Assembly: GCA_027625915.1 (NCBI GenBank)
Contig: JANTQA010000019.1
Span: forward strand, 191,001 to 255,000
From: Anaeramoeba flamelloides
Taxonomy: Eukaryota > Metamonada > Anaeramoebidae
Direction: 5' to 3'
DNA: 64,000 bases
The notes below the pieces were generated by a model that was given only the letters and a program-made list of their open reading frames with translations, was not told the DNA's origin and ran no database searches. The position numbers and the translations under genes are program-made. Below, in pieces: positions 40,750 through 51,696 of this stretch; position 1 is the first letter of the stretch; every line of letters starts with the position of its first letter.

Positions 40750-42162
40750 TTAATCAATATAAATCGGAAGGTTAAATTCTTCCCTCTTCGCAATTTCTGT
40801 TAACCCTTCTCCAGAATAACTAACTAAAGAAGATATTTCACATACCCCTTCTCCAACAAATGATTTTGCGCCTGCGCTTTTTAAATAGCCGATGTGGAGC
40901 CTCGAAAGCATATCCCTGGCTGTATTGGGGGAGTCGTTTAGTGATCCCTCTTTATTTTTTATTGGAGCAAAATCTGAATTTCTCTCGACTTGAAGAAAGG
41001 AAAAGCTCGAAGCGAATTTGAATGCGTCAAATATGAATTTTTCAAATTTAAAGCCATTTGGCTGCTCAGGGAAAGCGGATTTGCCGTCAACATTTATGCA
41101 TTTGATTTGCTTTTTCGCGATGTGGTATTTCATTTCATCAAACCAATTCTCGCAAATGTCTGACAAGTATTGGAAGGTGTAAAAATGGTTCACGATGTTC
41201 GAGTGCTTAAAGACCAAGTTTTCCATTTCATCCTTCAGGTTGGATATTTCTTGGTCGATTTCAGAATATTCCACAACTTCGACCTTCCCTTTGCAATTGC
41301 AAAAGATGCCAACTCGTTCGTCCGGGTAACTCTTTTCGACAACCTTCGCTCCGCCTTGGGTGTTTGACCTTGCGCAATATGCAATGAAAATGGGATCGGC
41401 AAGCTTGCAAAGCAAATTGTCGATGCCGACAACATGGACATATTCGATCCCGCTTTTTTCCATATGCTCCAGGACATGGCAGTCCTTGAGAGCAGGGTAA
41501 ATGCCGCCATTGCCGTTTGGCGAAAAGGAAATGGTCGACTTTGTTTCCAAAATTAGTTTCCCATCAAAGGTCAGCGATGGCAGCTTGGATTGCTGGAAAA
41601 AAATGACCTGATCGGGCTGCAAGCCTAAGTAATTGTTTTCCTTGAAATACTGCTGCGTCTCGGTGTCTGTGGACTCGCTTGTCATGACGTACCAAACAAC
41701 CAATCCCTTTTCTTTGTTGCTGCCGCTCAGCTGCTCCAGTTTTAAAATGTTGTCTGCGTGGATCTGGAATAAATTCTTCCCAGATGGCAAGCCGATATTG
41801 TACATCCCCTTTGGATGCGAAAAGCCCAGCCTTGAGCCCTGGCCTCCTGCTAAGGTGATGATCCCGACTTTTTTCTCCTTCACCAATTGCAATCCAAAGT
41901 CCCAGAGCTCTTCATTTTCTTGCTCCTTTAATTCTTTTGAATTCTTGACATCGCCAAGTGGCTCGATGTCCCCTAAGTGGAGTTGCCGTTTTGTAATTGT
42001 TTGAGACGCTGAATAGAGTTTTTTGAGAATGGAAAAATCAATTTGGCTCAAATCATTCAACAATTGCTCTTGCTCTTCTTTCGAAAGCTCATTGTAATAT
42101 TTTAGTACATGCATTTGCTCGTTTTGTTCACAAAGCTCTTTGATCTTATTAAAAGTTGTCAT
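40750..42162 (-). CDS. UAP1: UDP-N-acetylglucosamine pyrophosphorylase
   Basis: 470 residues, one exon, close to the usual length of eukaryotic UAPs (about 480-500). The uridine-binding loop is LAGGQGSRLGFSHPKG (about residues 102-117). Further family marks are VVWYVMTSESTD, SPNGNGGIY, the GIDN acidic site that binds Mg-UDP-GlcNAc, KVVEKSYPDERVG, VEYSEI and the FEKFIFDAF...DFAPIKN block. It makes UDP-GlcNAc from UTP and GlcNAc-1-phosphate in the cytosol, feeding N-glycans, GPI anchors and chitin-like polymers. The N-terminal region (1-70) is a typical helical extension. The ATG at 42162 is the only plausible start and lies just after an in-frame stop. Base composition is much richer in G+C than the flanks, suggesting strong codon selection. 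The name is by homology to the whole family; an AGX or UGP specificity shift cannot be excluded. Confidence 0.95.
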   Translation of the reverse strand: MTTFNKIKELCEQNEQMHVLKYYNELSKEEQEQLLNDLSQIDFSILKKLYSASQTITKRQLHLGDIEPLGDVKNSKELKEQENEELWDFGLQLVKEKKVGIITLAGGQGSRLGFSHPKGMYNIGLPSGKNLFQIHADNILKLEQLSGSNKEKGLVVWYVMTSESTDTETQQYFKENNYLGLQPDQVIFFQQSKLPSLTFDGKLILETKSTISFSPNGNGGIYPALKDCHVLEHMEKSGIEYVHVVGIDNLLCKLADPIFIAYCARSNTQGGAKVVEKSYPDERVGIFCNCKGKVEVVEYSEIDQEISNLKDEMENLVFKHSNIVNHFYTFQYLSDICENWFDEMKYHIAKKQIKCINVDGKSAFPEQPNGFKFEKFIFDAFKFASSFSFLQVERNSDFAPIKNKEGSLNDSPNTARDMLSRLHIGYLKSAGAKSFVGEGVCEISSLVSYSGEGLTEIAKREEFNLPIYID

Positions 42163-42479
42163 CTATTATCTGTTTTGTAATAAAAAGGATTTTGGCTTGG
42201 GATGGAGAGGAAAGGTTAAAAGTCAAATTTAAAGAATTAAATTTTTTTTTTGTTCTTTTTTGTTGCAAAATAAAAAGTAAAAAATGACAAACAGTTCTTT
42301 TCTTATGAACTTTTTTTGTCCATAATAAATGAAAATGCAAAAATTAAGAAGATGTATTCCTCAAAATCGTTAAATTACTTTTTTCATCTTTTGATATCAG
42401 CACAAATTTTTTTTTTTTAAATAATTTTTGGAATATTTTACTTAAAATTTTTGAGAGAATGTTCCATCAAGTAAATTTC
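42163..42479. other. 5' flank of UAP1
   Basis: No promoter motif or coding signal that I would trust. Confidence 0.5.
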
Positions 42480-42870
42480 AATTTTACATTTAGAACATCA
42501 CTGGGGTGTAAAGGTAACAATTTTCTGACAGTTAGAGTTCATCTTGTAAAATTAAGGAAGTGATTAGTTATATTTTCCTTTTTTTCAAATATTTTAATTT
42601 ATACACTCTTAAAGATAGATGATTTTTTCAGTGATATGTGATATTAGAATTTTAAAACCAAAGTACCATTCGCTTTTCTATTTGTGAAAAGAATAAAATC
42701 TATATCAGCTGAGAATCTTTCATTTTTATATTTTTTTTTGATTAAATTGTTTGATTTGAAGAGATAAATCATCTAGGACAAGAGGAAAATATTAAAATAA
42801 TTTATTGGTGGTAGTCGCTATTTACAAATTTTAAAGATGTAAAATATCAAAATGTTCTGATTGACTAAGA
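42480..42870 (+). repeat. Dispersed repeat E, copy 2, left part
   Basis: It aligns with about 26410-26720. The right part of the same repeat seems to continue only at 44140, with about 1.2 kb of other DNA (including a Tc1-like MITE) in between. Confidence 0.45.
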
Positions 42871-43081
42871 AACCCAAAAAAGAATATTTTTTTTGTGAGA
42901 GTTATTCTTTTTTTTCCATTGTTTATGAAAAAGAAAACCATTAAATTCACTTTGTTTCTTCACATTTTAAAAATTATTTATTTATTATCATTTCCATCAT
43001 TATTATACAATACGAAGTCTTTTGTTGTCAGGAATAATAATTTAAAGGTTTTTTGTTTTTTAAGATCATTCTATCTGGTTA

Positions 43082-43282
43082 CAGCCAGTTCCAATTTTAA
43101 GACACAAACTTTCAAACAAAATATAAGGTTGAAAAAAAAATTTTAAATTAAAGAACAAAATTCAAATTCTAGCAAAATAATTTGTGTAAAAAACAATTCC
43201 AAAAAATGAGCCTTAATTTGAGATTTATTTTTCTACCTTATATTTTGTTTGAAAGCTTGTGTCTTAAAATTGGAACTGACGT
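43082..43282 (+). repeat. Tc1/mariner-like MITE, copy 3
   Basis: 201 bp, starts CAGCCAGTTCCAATTTTAAG after TA (43080-43081) and ends in TTGGAACTGAC. The right end is slightly rearranged. Both arms are well conserved. Confidence 0.85.
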
Positions 43283-44139
43283 TAACCAAAAAGTTGATTT
43301 ATTCAACATCTTTAAAATATAATTGTATTATTTTTAAGAAGGGTAGTTATAATAATTAAATTTTTAAAGTCATTTAAAAAATTAACTAAGAAAATTTGTT
43401 TTTGTTCTAAGGCGAAATTTAATTTTTCAAAAAAAAATTTTCACTAAGATATTTGGAAATAAAAGTAATTTGAAGAAAAAAAATTCAGAACAAAAAATTT
43501 TCAGACAAAAATGATTTAAATTGTTCTAAGAATTCTTCTGAATAAGAATAAATTATTTGTTAGAAAAATTTTCAAAATTGTTTTTTCATTTTTTGAAAAC
43601 CTGAAAATAACTTTTTCAAAATCTGGAATAAAAAAATTATTCGCATAAAGATCTAAATTTTATTGACAAATTTTTGTTAAGGTTCTATGAAAATTTTATT
43701 TATTTAACCCCATATAGACCAATTAATTTTTTTGGATGATATTTGGATTGAAATATGAATTATTAAAAATAATAACAAAATAAATACTTGTTCTTTCAAA
43801 ATCATAACTATCCAACATAAAAAAAAATTATATATTATACTATTTTCAAGAATTAACTTAATTTTACATATAATAATACGTTTACTTATATGGGTTTTAT
43901 ATTTAAAATATCTGAATTTTGGATTTAGTAAAAATAAACTCAAATTAATAAATTGTTTAATAGAGGTTAACTCACTGATTTTAAAAGACAAAACACAGAT
44001 TACAAAAAAAAAAATAATTATAAGATCTTGACTTGATAGCATTTTATTTGTTAAAAAGGTTATTCCCTTAATAAATTGCATTAGATCCATGAAATATCTA
44101 ACGGTGAATGTTTGGAATTAATTAAAAATGCACAGATAA
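43283..44139. other. AT-rich DNA
   Basis: A 128-codon open frame on the minus strand (43704-44090) is Ile/Leu/Phe-rich, has no recognisable motif and is probably chance. Confidence 0.5.
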
Positions 44140-44490
44140 AAAAATAAAGCAGAGAGGGTGTGTATTTTAAACAAATCTTTCAAATCCCACATAATTAAAA
44201 AATCAAAAGATTCAGCTTGCCTAATAAACTTAGTAAAATACAGTGTGAAAAAATTAAAGTATATTTTTACATTGTTCGTTTATTTCTTTGTTATTTGAGG
44301 TTGGAATGAGAATAACCCATCACCGACCCCCCCTTTATTATTATTTAAAAAAAAAAATATTTTTTGCCAAATTTATTTTTAAAATTTGTTTTTTCAAATA
44401 TTTTTATCAAACTATGCAGCAATAAAGAATACCGGTTCAAAGATTAACAGGAAATCGAAAAAATCAAATCGATATAATCAAAAAATAAAA
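44140..44490 (+). repeat. Dispersed repeat E, copy 2, right part
   Basis: It aligns with about 26795-27130 through GGGTGTGTATTTTAAACAAA and CAATAAAGAATACCGGTTCA. Confidence 0.5.
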
Positions 44491-44741
44491 ATAAAAAAAA
44501 AGTCCAACTAAAAGAAAAACAACGTAATGAAAAGAAATTGAATATACAATTAGTTATTTTGATTTTTAAAATTTTATTAAATACCAAGACTTAGAATTCA
44601 ATTAATTACAACAAAAAAACCTAAAATCTTTTTCATTGAAAGAGAATAAGTTTTATTAAAGGGGTAGAACAGAATTTTAATGTTAAATTTAGTATTCTTC
44701 CAGAATAAATTATCAATTTTTAGTTTATAATCATTTTTTCT

Positions 44742-45836
44742 AAAAAATTCTTATTTTACAAAACATAATTTAAAATGGAAAATATGACGATTTCTGTCAA
44801 TAAAAAGAAATTCAAATTCAAAAAAAAATTAGGAAATTAATCTCTGCCTTATCTGAAAAATTAATAAAATTAAATCTAAGAATAAATAATAAAATCAATG
44901 AGAATTCATAAGATAGTATCGAACTAAAAAAAGAAATAGATAAATACAAATATAACGAGTTGTTGAATTCTACAAGTTGGAAGTGTCTTCAGGTTTTCAG
45001 AAATTCGAAAGAATAGAGTAAAAACAAAGATTTTACTCAATTCTTTTGAATTTCAGAAAAGCGCCTTTAGCTTTTTTTTAATTTTATAAATATAAAGAAA
45101 ATATCTTTAATAATCTTGATATTTCTTAAATTAAAAAAAGTCCCCGTTAGGTTTTCTTGAGTTTTCTGTTTATTTGGAAAAATCAATAGATTTTCGTTAG
45201 GTTTTTTTTACTTTAGAAATAAATAGAAAATTTTAATAAATTTTCGGTTTATTTCGAAAAGTAAAAAAAACCTAGAACACTTCACGAATAAAATAGAAAA
45301 CCACAAAAAAACCTAGAACACTTAAAAGAAAAAAAAATAAAACATCAAGAAAGCCTAGACACTTGACGGCACTTGACGGCACTTGGTCACACCCCCCCAA
45401 AAATATTTCACAATAATAAAATCTCAAAATTATTTTGTTAAAACTCAAAAATATTTAAGTTATCCCACAAAATCAATAATTCTAAAATTCAGAACATTCA
45501 CTAACAGCTTAGATAGATATTACTATGTAATTAATAAAAATTCAAATATATTATGCCCTTTATGTTTAGAGTGTAAACAGAAGGAAATTATAGAAAGTAT
45601 GGATCATTTTTAAAGGGTATGTCTTTTTTTATGAAAAAGATAGATTAATTTTTCACAATAAATTGAAATAAATAAATCTTAATGACATAATGTTAAATCT
45701 GTGATACTTTCAAATTATTTTCATTAATTAATCATGAATTCTATGATTTCATGCTTAAATTTCTCAAAGGAAATTTAAGTCTAAGGTGACTATGGTGTAA
45801 TTTACACTTCTTCGATAATAAAAAAAAAAGTATAAA
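44742..45836 (+). mobile_element. 5'-truncated LINE insertion with extended hairpin array, copy C
   Basis: A 13-bp direct repeat, AATCATTTTTTCT, flanks it at 44729-44741 and 45837-45849. It begins in the RT thumb region (ISVNKKKFKFKKKL near 44800, homologous to copy A), then carries the hairpin array (about 44985-45390). It resumes with the C-terminal region QKYFTIIKSQNYF and the zinc knuckle CPLCLECKQKEII...MDHF (45550-45620), where a stop replaces the Leu-Trp before the last Cys. It ends with GTGTAATTTACAC and poly-A. Several in-frame stops make it dead. Confidence 0.83.
44985..45390 (+). repeat. Extended hairpin array within LINE copy C
   Basis: At least four units: hairpin Y (about 44991-45062), hairpin X (about 45070-45142), a unit shared with the left edge of copy A (TTGAGTTTTCTGTTTATTTG), a palindrome like that at 22670 (about 45197-45271), then shorter relics. 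Linkers are GTCTTCAGG, GCGCCTTTAGC, CCCCGTTAGG, CCTAGAACACTT and a doubled GACGGCACTT. Confidence 0.78.
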
Positions 45837-46039
45837 AATCATTTTTTCTTATTTCACAATTCTTTGTTCCAAAATTTTATATTAATTTTCTTTTTTAATT
45901 CATTTTTTTTATCACTTTATTTTATTTTTTTTTTATTAGATATATAATTCATTTTCAAATTTTTTTTTATTGTAAGATCTATGGTTACTAAGTAAAATCA
46001 TCTTGTTCTAGTGTTAATGAAATAGTGGAAATGATTGTA

Positions 46040-46330
46040 TACAAATAAAAAAATTTTTTTTTTTGGTTCTTTCCTCGATCTTCAATTAAAGATCAAAAAG
46101 AATCCTTTAATTTTCTTAATAGTAACTAAAGAATGGGGATTTTTCAATTTTTCAAGAAATATATTGATTTATTACTTTTGACTTTAAAAGGGTATCAATT
46201 ATCCCCCCCTATTATTCTACTTATTTCTTATTTGTTCCAGAAAAACCAATTATAAAAAATAATTGTCATTTGAAAAAAATGTTAGGACATTTGATTGAAA
46301 TAAAGTTGAAAAATAAGCTATTTTCAAAAT
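46040..46330 (+). repeat. Dispersed repeat G, copy 2
   Basis: It aligns with the reverse complement of 21430-21790 through CGATCTTCAATTAAAGATCA and ATTATTCTACTTATTTCTTA. Confidence 0.6.
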
Positions 46331-48274
46331 ACATGGGGTAAATTGAATTTTAACTCTCTTTAATTAACTGAAACGCACTTATAATATTTAAATATATACA
46401 ATAATAAATGGGCACTAATTGATTCTAAATAGTAATTAAATTGTTTTTATTCGAATAGTATTACTTAAATAAAAGATATGAAAATTTATCATCTTGGAAT
46501 TATATGATTTTTTAATTTGGGGGTGAAAAAAGAAGTTTATTTTTTTTTATGTCATCGGAAAAAATTGTTTTTGGGGGAGAGGAGTAAACTTCTCGAAAAT
46601 TTCAAAAGAAGGGAAAGGTTATAAGTGTATTGTATTGTTTAAAAATCATTATTGTTTTCGTTATATAGCCACTTTTTTATTGAAATTGGTAATATTGTTT
46701 TCTTTAAATCAGTCTGCGATTTTTTTTTTTTCGTTTTTTGAAAAAAATTCAATAAAGATATTTTTAAAACAATAGGTGTAAAATTACCAAGTAGAAATAT
46801 TTCACTCAATTTGTTATTGTTATTTACATGATTGTATATTTCTTGAGTGTAACAGTTATAAATTAGAAAAATATATAAAGTTATTATATTAGGATAAAGT
46901 TAACAAATTCGCAAGTATGATTAAAAAATAAATACAAACAGTCAAGTATTTTCAGAAGGTACCCCGTTAAGTTTTGGAAACTTTCCCGCTAAAAAAACTA
47001 TCATGAAATTTTGGAAATGTAAAAAATAAAAAGTTAAATCTAAATTTAATTTTTTAAATATTTGCGATAAAAAAAAAAAAAAAAAAAACTTGAATAATTT
47101 TTGGAAAAGTAAGGCATAGTTAAAGTGAGAAAAGAATATTAATTTTCGCTATATGAAGGGAAATTTAGGACTTAATTTGATATATTTAAAAGATATTTGT
47201 ATATGATATACATTTTTTGCTAAATAAAGGTAATAAAATTTACATTCGACTTTTCTAAAAAAAGATGTTAATAAATCATGTAACTTTTCAAATTTATAAT
47301 TCTCTTTAAAGAATTTTAAATTGTGAATTTCGGTTTTTTAGAATTGGGAATTTTGATGACTTATTTTAATTCTTGAAATGTAATTTATTTGGAAAGAGGA
47401 ATAAAAATTTTGATCTATTTATTTTGAAATTAACACTATATTTGATATGGTTTTAGGTGTATAAAGAATACTTTCTTGTAATAAACATTTGTAATCGTTC
47501 ACTAGAGTAAAGTTTGGTTCATCATCACTCAAAGAAGAATTATGGAAGGGGAAAGGTGTAATACATTCCCTTAAATAATTATTTTAAGGGAATTTTAAAG
47601 AGATAGATTGCCAATTCAAAATTTTCTGTTTAAAAAAATATATTTAATTGTTAAAAAAAAAAAAAAATTAAGAGATAATCGAAATCGAAAAAGAAAAAAA
47701 TAAAAGCTATAATTACTAAGGACTTTTCTTTTAATATATTTTTATTTTTTTTGGTTATTTTTCTTCTCACTAATATGAGTACAGAAATCAAAAATAGAAA
47801 AGATTTGGCAAAAAAAAATTATGTTAAATTTAGTTTTTTTATTTAAAAATTTGAGAAAAACTCGTGAAACCTAGTTTTTAATTGGGAAACCTTAAGAGAA
47901 CCTTAAATCGTAAAGTAAAGATCTTTGAAAAAAAGCAACAAATTAATTTCAAAGAATAGTCCATTATATTATTTCCAATTAAATCTTAAAAAAATTAAAT
48001 CTCCTTGGTTATTAAAATCTGATATGTAGTAAGGAGTTATCACAAAGGTTGTCAAATTTTTTAATAAATGATCAATCTTAAGAAAACCCATACCAAAAAA
48101 ATAGTATTTAAAAAAGTGGCATTGGGTTGGATCCCCCCTTTTGTCTTTAATCCCTTATTTTTTCCTTTTATTATTGATCTTTCTTATCTTTTTCACTAAG
48201 GTTCACAAATTTAAATCCTGTTGAAATTTTTTTCCCAAATAGTTATATTTTTGTCTGTATTTGAATAATTAAAG
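46331..48274. other. Gene-free AT-rich DNA
   Basis: Poly-A at 47069-47088. No gene, tRNA or further repeat recognised. Confidence 0.55.
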
Positions 48275-48403
48275 CGAAAAAAATTTCACTTTCTTTTCCA
48301 TATTTTTCTGTGATATATCAAGTTCTCAAAGTCGTAGGTAGAATTTTATGGTTTCGTTCTCTCTTTGAAAAAAGGAAATTGAAAATTAAGTGAAAATTTT
48401 TCC
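48275..48403. repeat. Small palindrome H, copy 2
   Basis: Arms CGAAAAAAATTTCACTTTCT and AAGTGAAAATTTTTCC; same family as 30586-30709. Confidence 0.68.
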
Positions 48404-49260
48404 ATTCTATAGAAACAATAACAGTGTTAAAACGAAACTCGAAACACCCTTAACTTATTCTCAATCCTCCTAAATTATTATCAAAGTTATATATTTTAAT
48501 AAGATCAAATTGTGTTTGGAATTTGCATTTTATACAAAATTGTGAGTGTAAAAAGTAGAAAGAAAGTCCTTGGAAAAAAAAACAAATGTTTGAAACAACT
48601 TACTGGTATTTCAAGTTTAAAGGAGAAATCTTTTCACCTCTTTCTTGTTTTTTCAATTCTTCTGAAACGGTTTTTCAATTAGGATTTTGATTTCACCCAA
48701 ATTCACGTATCAAAATATTGAATCAAATTTGTCAAAAACTAGTCTATTTATTTGAAATTTATAAGTCTAGTAAAAGAGGAAAAGGAAAATGAAGTGAAAA
48801 TGTTGCTTTGTTTATAATTAGGTATCAGTATGGGAAACCAAAATATTTTTAGACAAAAAGTAAACACTAAAAACTAACTATTTTCTTGGACAAAATAAAG
48901 ATCTTTAAAAAAAAGGGTTTTTCTCAAATTTATTTCTCATTTACTAAATTTATAAAGAGAAATTATTTCTAATAAGCCAACCATCAACGCCCTACTTTTG
49001 TGATTTTGAGAAAGAAAAGAAATTTCTGTCATTACTTTTTTGTTGAAAAAAAGCTAAAAAAATATTTTGTGGCAACAATTAGCTAATTTTTCACAATTTG
49101 ATTGTTTTTCTTAAATCCTTGAATTTAGATCAGCAACTATATTTCCTAACGAAAATAAATACGAAATTTTATAAAGTGAAAAGGCAAAAAAAATATACAT
49201 TTCCATTATTGGATAGGAAAAATATGAAATTCTATTGAAAGAATAATGTTATTTCAGTAG
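48404..49260. other. AT-rich DNA upstream of the 49-51.7 kb coding remnant
   Basis: Possible third, decayed palindrome H at about 48626-48805. It could contain a first exon of the downstream gene, but none is visible. Confidence 0.4.
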
Positions 49261-49640
49261 ATCAGATTTATAATATCAAGAAATTCTCATACTTTTAAAA
49301 AAAAAATTGAGAAAATTGTCATTTTCAAATTCTTGGCTTGGCATGACACAATGTTAGATACAATCGAAAATTTGAAAAGATCAACAGAATTTGCACTGCC
49401 TCTGGATACCCAAAAAAAAGAATTTAACCTCTACACTCAAAAAGGCTTTGTAAAAAAAATTCTTGAAAAGGAAAACTCATCAAATTGAAAACGCTTGGGT
49501 CGAATTGAGAATTGTTTTAAAAGAGTTTTCCAAATTTTCATTTTTATGGAATCAAACGAAAAGTAGTTTTAATTTGAATTCAACAGTTTTCATTGATAAA
49601 ATAATACTAATAACAAAGGCCAAGAGAAAACTCTAAAAAA
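49261..49640 (+). pseudogene. Coding-like segment, unknown protein (frame change near 49460)
   Basis: Frame one reads an ordinary soluble-protein sequence to about 49490 (FKFLAWHDTMLDTIENLKRS, then TEFALPLDTQKKEFNLYTQK) and stops. A second frame takes over from about 49455 (IENAWVELRIVLKEFSKFSF, then LWNQTKSSFNLNSTVFID) to about 49636. The switch lies at a run of eight A, so a one-base indel is the simplest cause; a tiny intron is less likely. I do not recognise the family. It may be the 5' part of the gene at 50.3-51.7 kb. Confidence 0.45.
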
Positions 49641-50349
49641 TGACTGGAAAATTCACTAAAACAAAAAAAAGTTTTCTTTTCCATTATTCTTTCCATTTCC
49701 TATTTTATTTTTTAAAAAAAATGGTAATTCTTACCCAAATTGAGGAAAGTCGAGTGCTTGATAAGTTTTGTATTGTTAAAATGGGAAGAAGAGAAAATTA
49801 AAAATAAAACTTAAACATTTTCAATAATAAGAAAAAATTAAAGGAACACGAGGAAAAATAATTAGTACTTGTCAAATAAGTGTTAGAATTCTTCTGACAA
49901 AAATTTAAAATTTAATTGCAAACAAAGTCAAAATGTTCACAATTTCCTGAAATATTTTACAAGACAAGAAGAATCCAAATGGAGACTAAAACCATTTAAG
50001 AAGTAGAGAAATTTAGCTATTATTTTCTTCATTTCAATTACTTCAAGATAATTAAATGAGATTACCTTAAAACTCACTAAACCTTAACCCTGAAACTCGG
50101 TTCTGACATTCAAATCAAGAACTAAATAGAACTTGGAAAATGAAGAAGTATCAATATTTTTTATATTTGCCATTTTATAGGTTTTTTTAAAAACAAGTAT
50201 TTCTTGAAAACAAGATCAATTCCATTGTATCTTTAATTCTTAATCTTGAAATAAATTTCTCTTTTTATTAAAAGACTGTTTTCATTTCAGATTTACAATG
50301 AAAAACGAAAAATCCGAAATTGTTCATTTTCACAATTACTTTATCTTAA

Positions 50350-51234
50350 CAAGAATTGAGTTTTTCTCGTGCACCCATATAATAACCCAGAATTAATATT
50401 AAGAATTATTTCGGAAAGTGATAATTTGGCAGATATGATTGTCTTAAAGCAATGCACTTTTTACTTAATTTTTGCCACTCTTTCCGAATCAATAAAACGT
50501 AATTTGATTTTTACTACCTTCTACTTGAAGGATCATGACGATACTGAAATTAAGAAAATCAAAGTTAAAGATCAATTCTTCTTAAAATCTTTCATTCTCC
50601 ATTTGGATTCTTCTTAATGACTAAAAATTTCAGGTAATTATGATCATTTTGACTATTATTCGCAATTAAATATTTACTTTTTGTCAGAAGAGGTCTACCA
50701 CTTTCTTGGAATGTACCAATTATGTTCCACAACAGATCTTTCAAATCTCGTTTTTTTTTTTGACACAAAATTTTCAATATTGATGAATTATCTCAACTCA
50801 AAAAGAAATATTGGTGTGAATTGATCCATCCAAACTGGAACGAATTTAAAATGAAAGAAGAGAGATTATGTACAATATTTTACTCATTTTTTTATTCTTG
50901 ATAAGTTCTCATTCTTTGTATTTTTTATTACCTGTAAAATTAAAAAATTTGTATTTTCTCAATGGAAATGACCAATACACTCAGCAACCAATTCAATTTA
51001 AAGGAAATTAGCCTTATTTTATTGTCGTTGAAAAATACCAAGGACTATAAGATTGATCTCTCAAAAGGCAAAAAAACAAACAAGGATCTCAAATTCCAAA
51101 TTATTGAACGCAACAATCAAAATGCTCAAAATTGCAAGTTCGAAAGGAAAAATATCGAAACAAAACTATCAAAAGAAAACCTCAGGGAATTTTTACAATC
51201 CAAACCAAGGCCTAATTGGCATCAAGTAAGATAA
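50350..51234 (+). CDS. Unknown gene, exons or decayed frames
   Basis: Three coding-like blocks occur in different frames. 50369-50614 reads HPYNNPELILRIISESDNLA onward. About 50640-50750 reads YDHFDYYSQLNIYFLSEEVY. About 50800-50895 reads KYWCELIHPNWNEFKMKEER. A fourth runs 50962-51228, ending LREFLQSKPRPNWHQ. The last ends at a good donor, GTAAGATAAT, joined in phase to the exon at 51391. Joins between the earlier blocks would need introns with weak signals (for example GTTTTT...AAAAAG), so this may be a gene with short introns or a pseudogene. No family recognised; two PNW motifs hint at an internal repeat. Confidence 0.45.
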
Positions 51235-51390
51235 TTTCTCATCAAAAAAAAAAATCAAAGATTATTTACCATATATTTTTTTTTTTCGAGTTTTTTTCCT
51301 TTTTTTTTTTTTTTTGACAAAGTAACTGGTTTTAAATCCCGAACCTAACCTTATAATTTCTGATTATTTTTCAATAATTTCACTTAATAG
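51229..51390 (+). other. Intron of the unknown gene
   Basis: 162 bp, donor GTAAGATAAT, acceptor CTTAATAG. It contains two long T runs, but these lie 70 or more bases before the acceptor. Confidence 0.6.
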
Positions 51391-51696
51391 AGAATAGACA
51401 TGTTTCTCAAATACGATCCAGAGCTTTTAGAAAATTGGCCAACCTTAGTCTTTTTAAAAAACCTCAAAAACAATGACAAGAAACCAGAAAAAATTGTGAT
51501 GCAAAAAACGCTGTTCGAAATCTTTGTTGAACTGACCTACAATATAACCCTCGATCTTAATAAAAAGCAATATATCAAGGCTTTCAGAAATTCGCAAAGA
51601 GGACTTGTCAAATACATGGAAACAATCGGGTATAGAAACCACTCGAATTATACCAGAAAGCAGCTCGTATTCCTGAAAAATGATATTTCTGATTAA
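51391..51696 (+). CDS. 3' exon of the unknown gene
   Basis: After the acceptor AATAG (ending 51390) the frame reads RIDMFLKYDPELLENWPTLV and continues about 100 residues to the TAA at 51694-51696 (KQLVFLKNDISD end). Splicing 51229-51390 out gives PNWHQ-RIDMFLKYD in phase. The composition is richer in G+C than the flanks, and codons look selected. Charged and helical; no domain recognised and no membrane segment. Confidence 0.6.
   Translation, partial: RIDMFLKYDPELLENWPTLVFLKNLKNNDKKPEKIVMQKTLFEIFVELTYNITLDLNKKQYIKAFRNSQRGLVKYMETIGYRNHSNYTRKQLVFLKNDISD

Noticed and set aside
43704-44090. 128-codon minus-strand frame, hydrophobic
   Set aside because: Ile/Leu/Phe content as expected from chance AT-rich translation; no motif; composition same as flanks.
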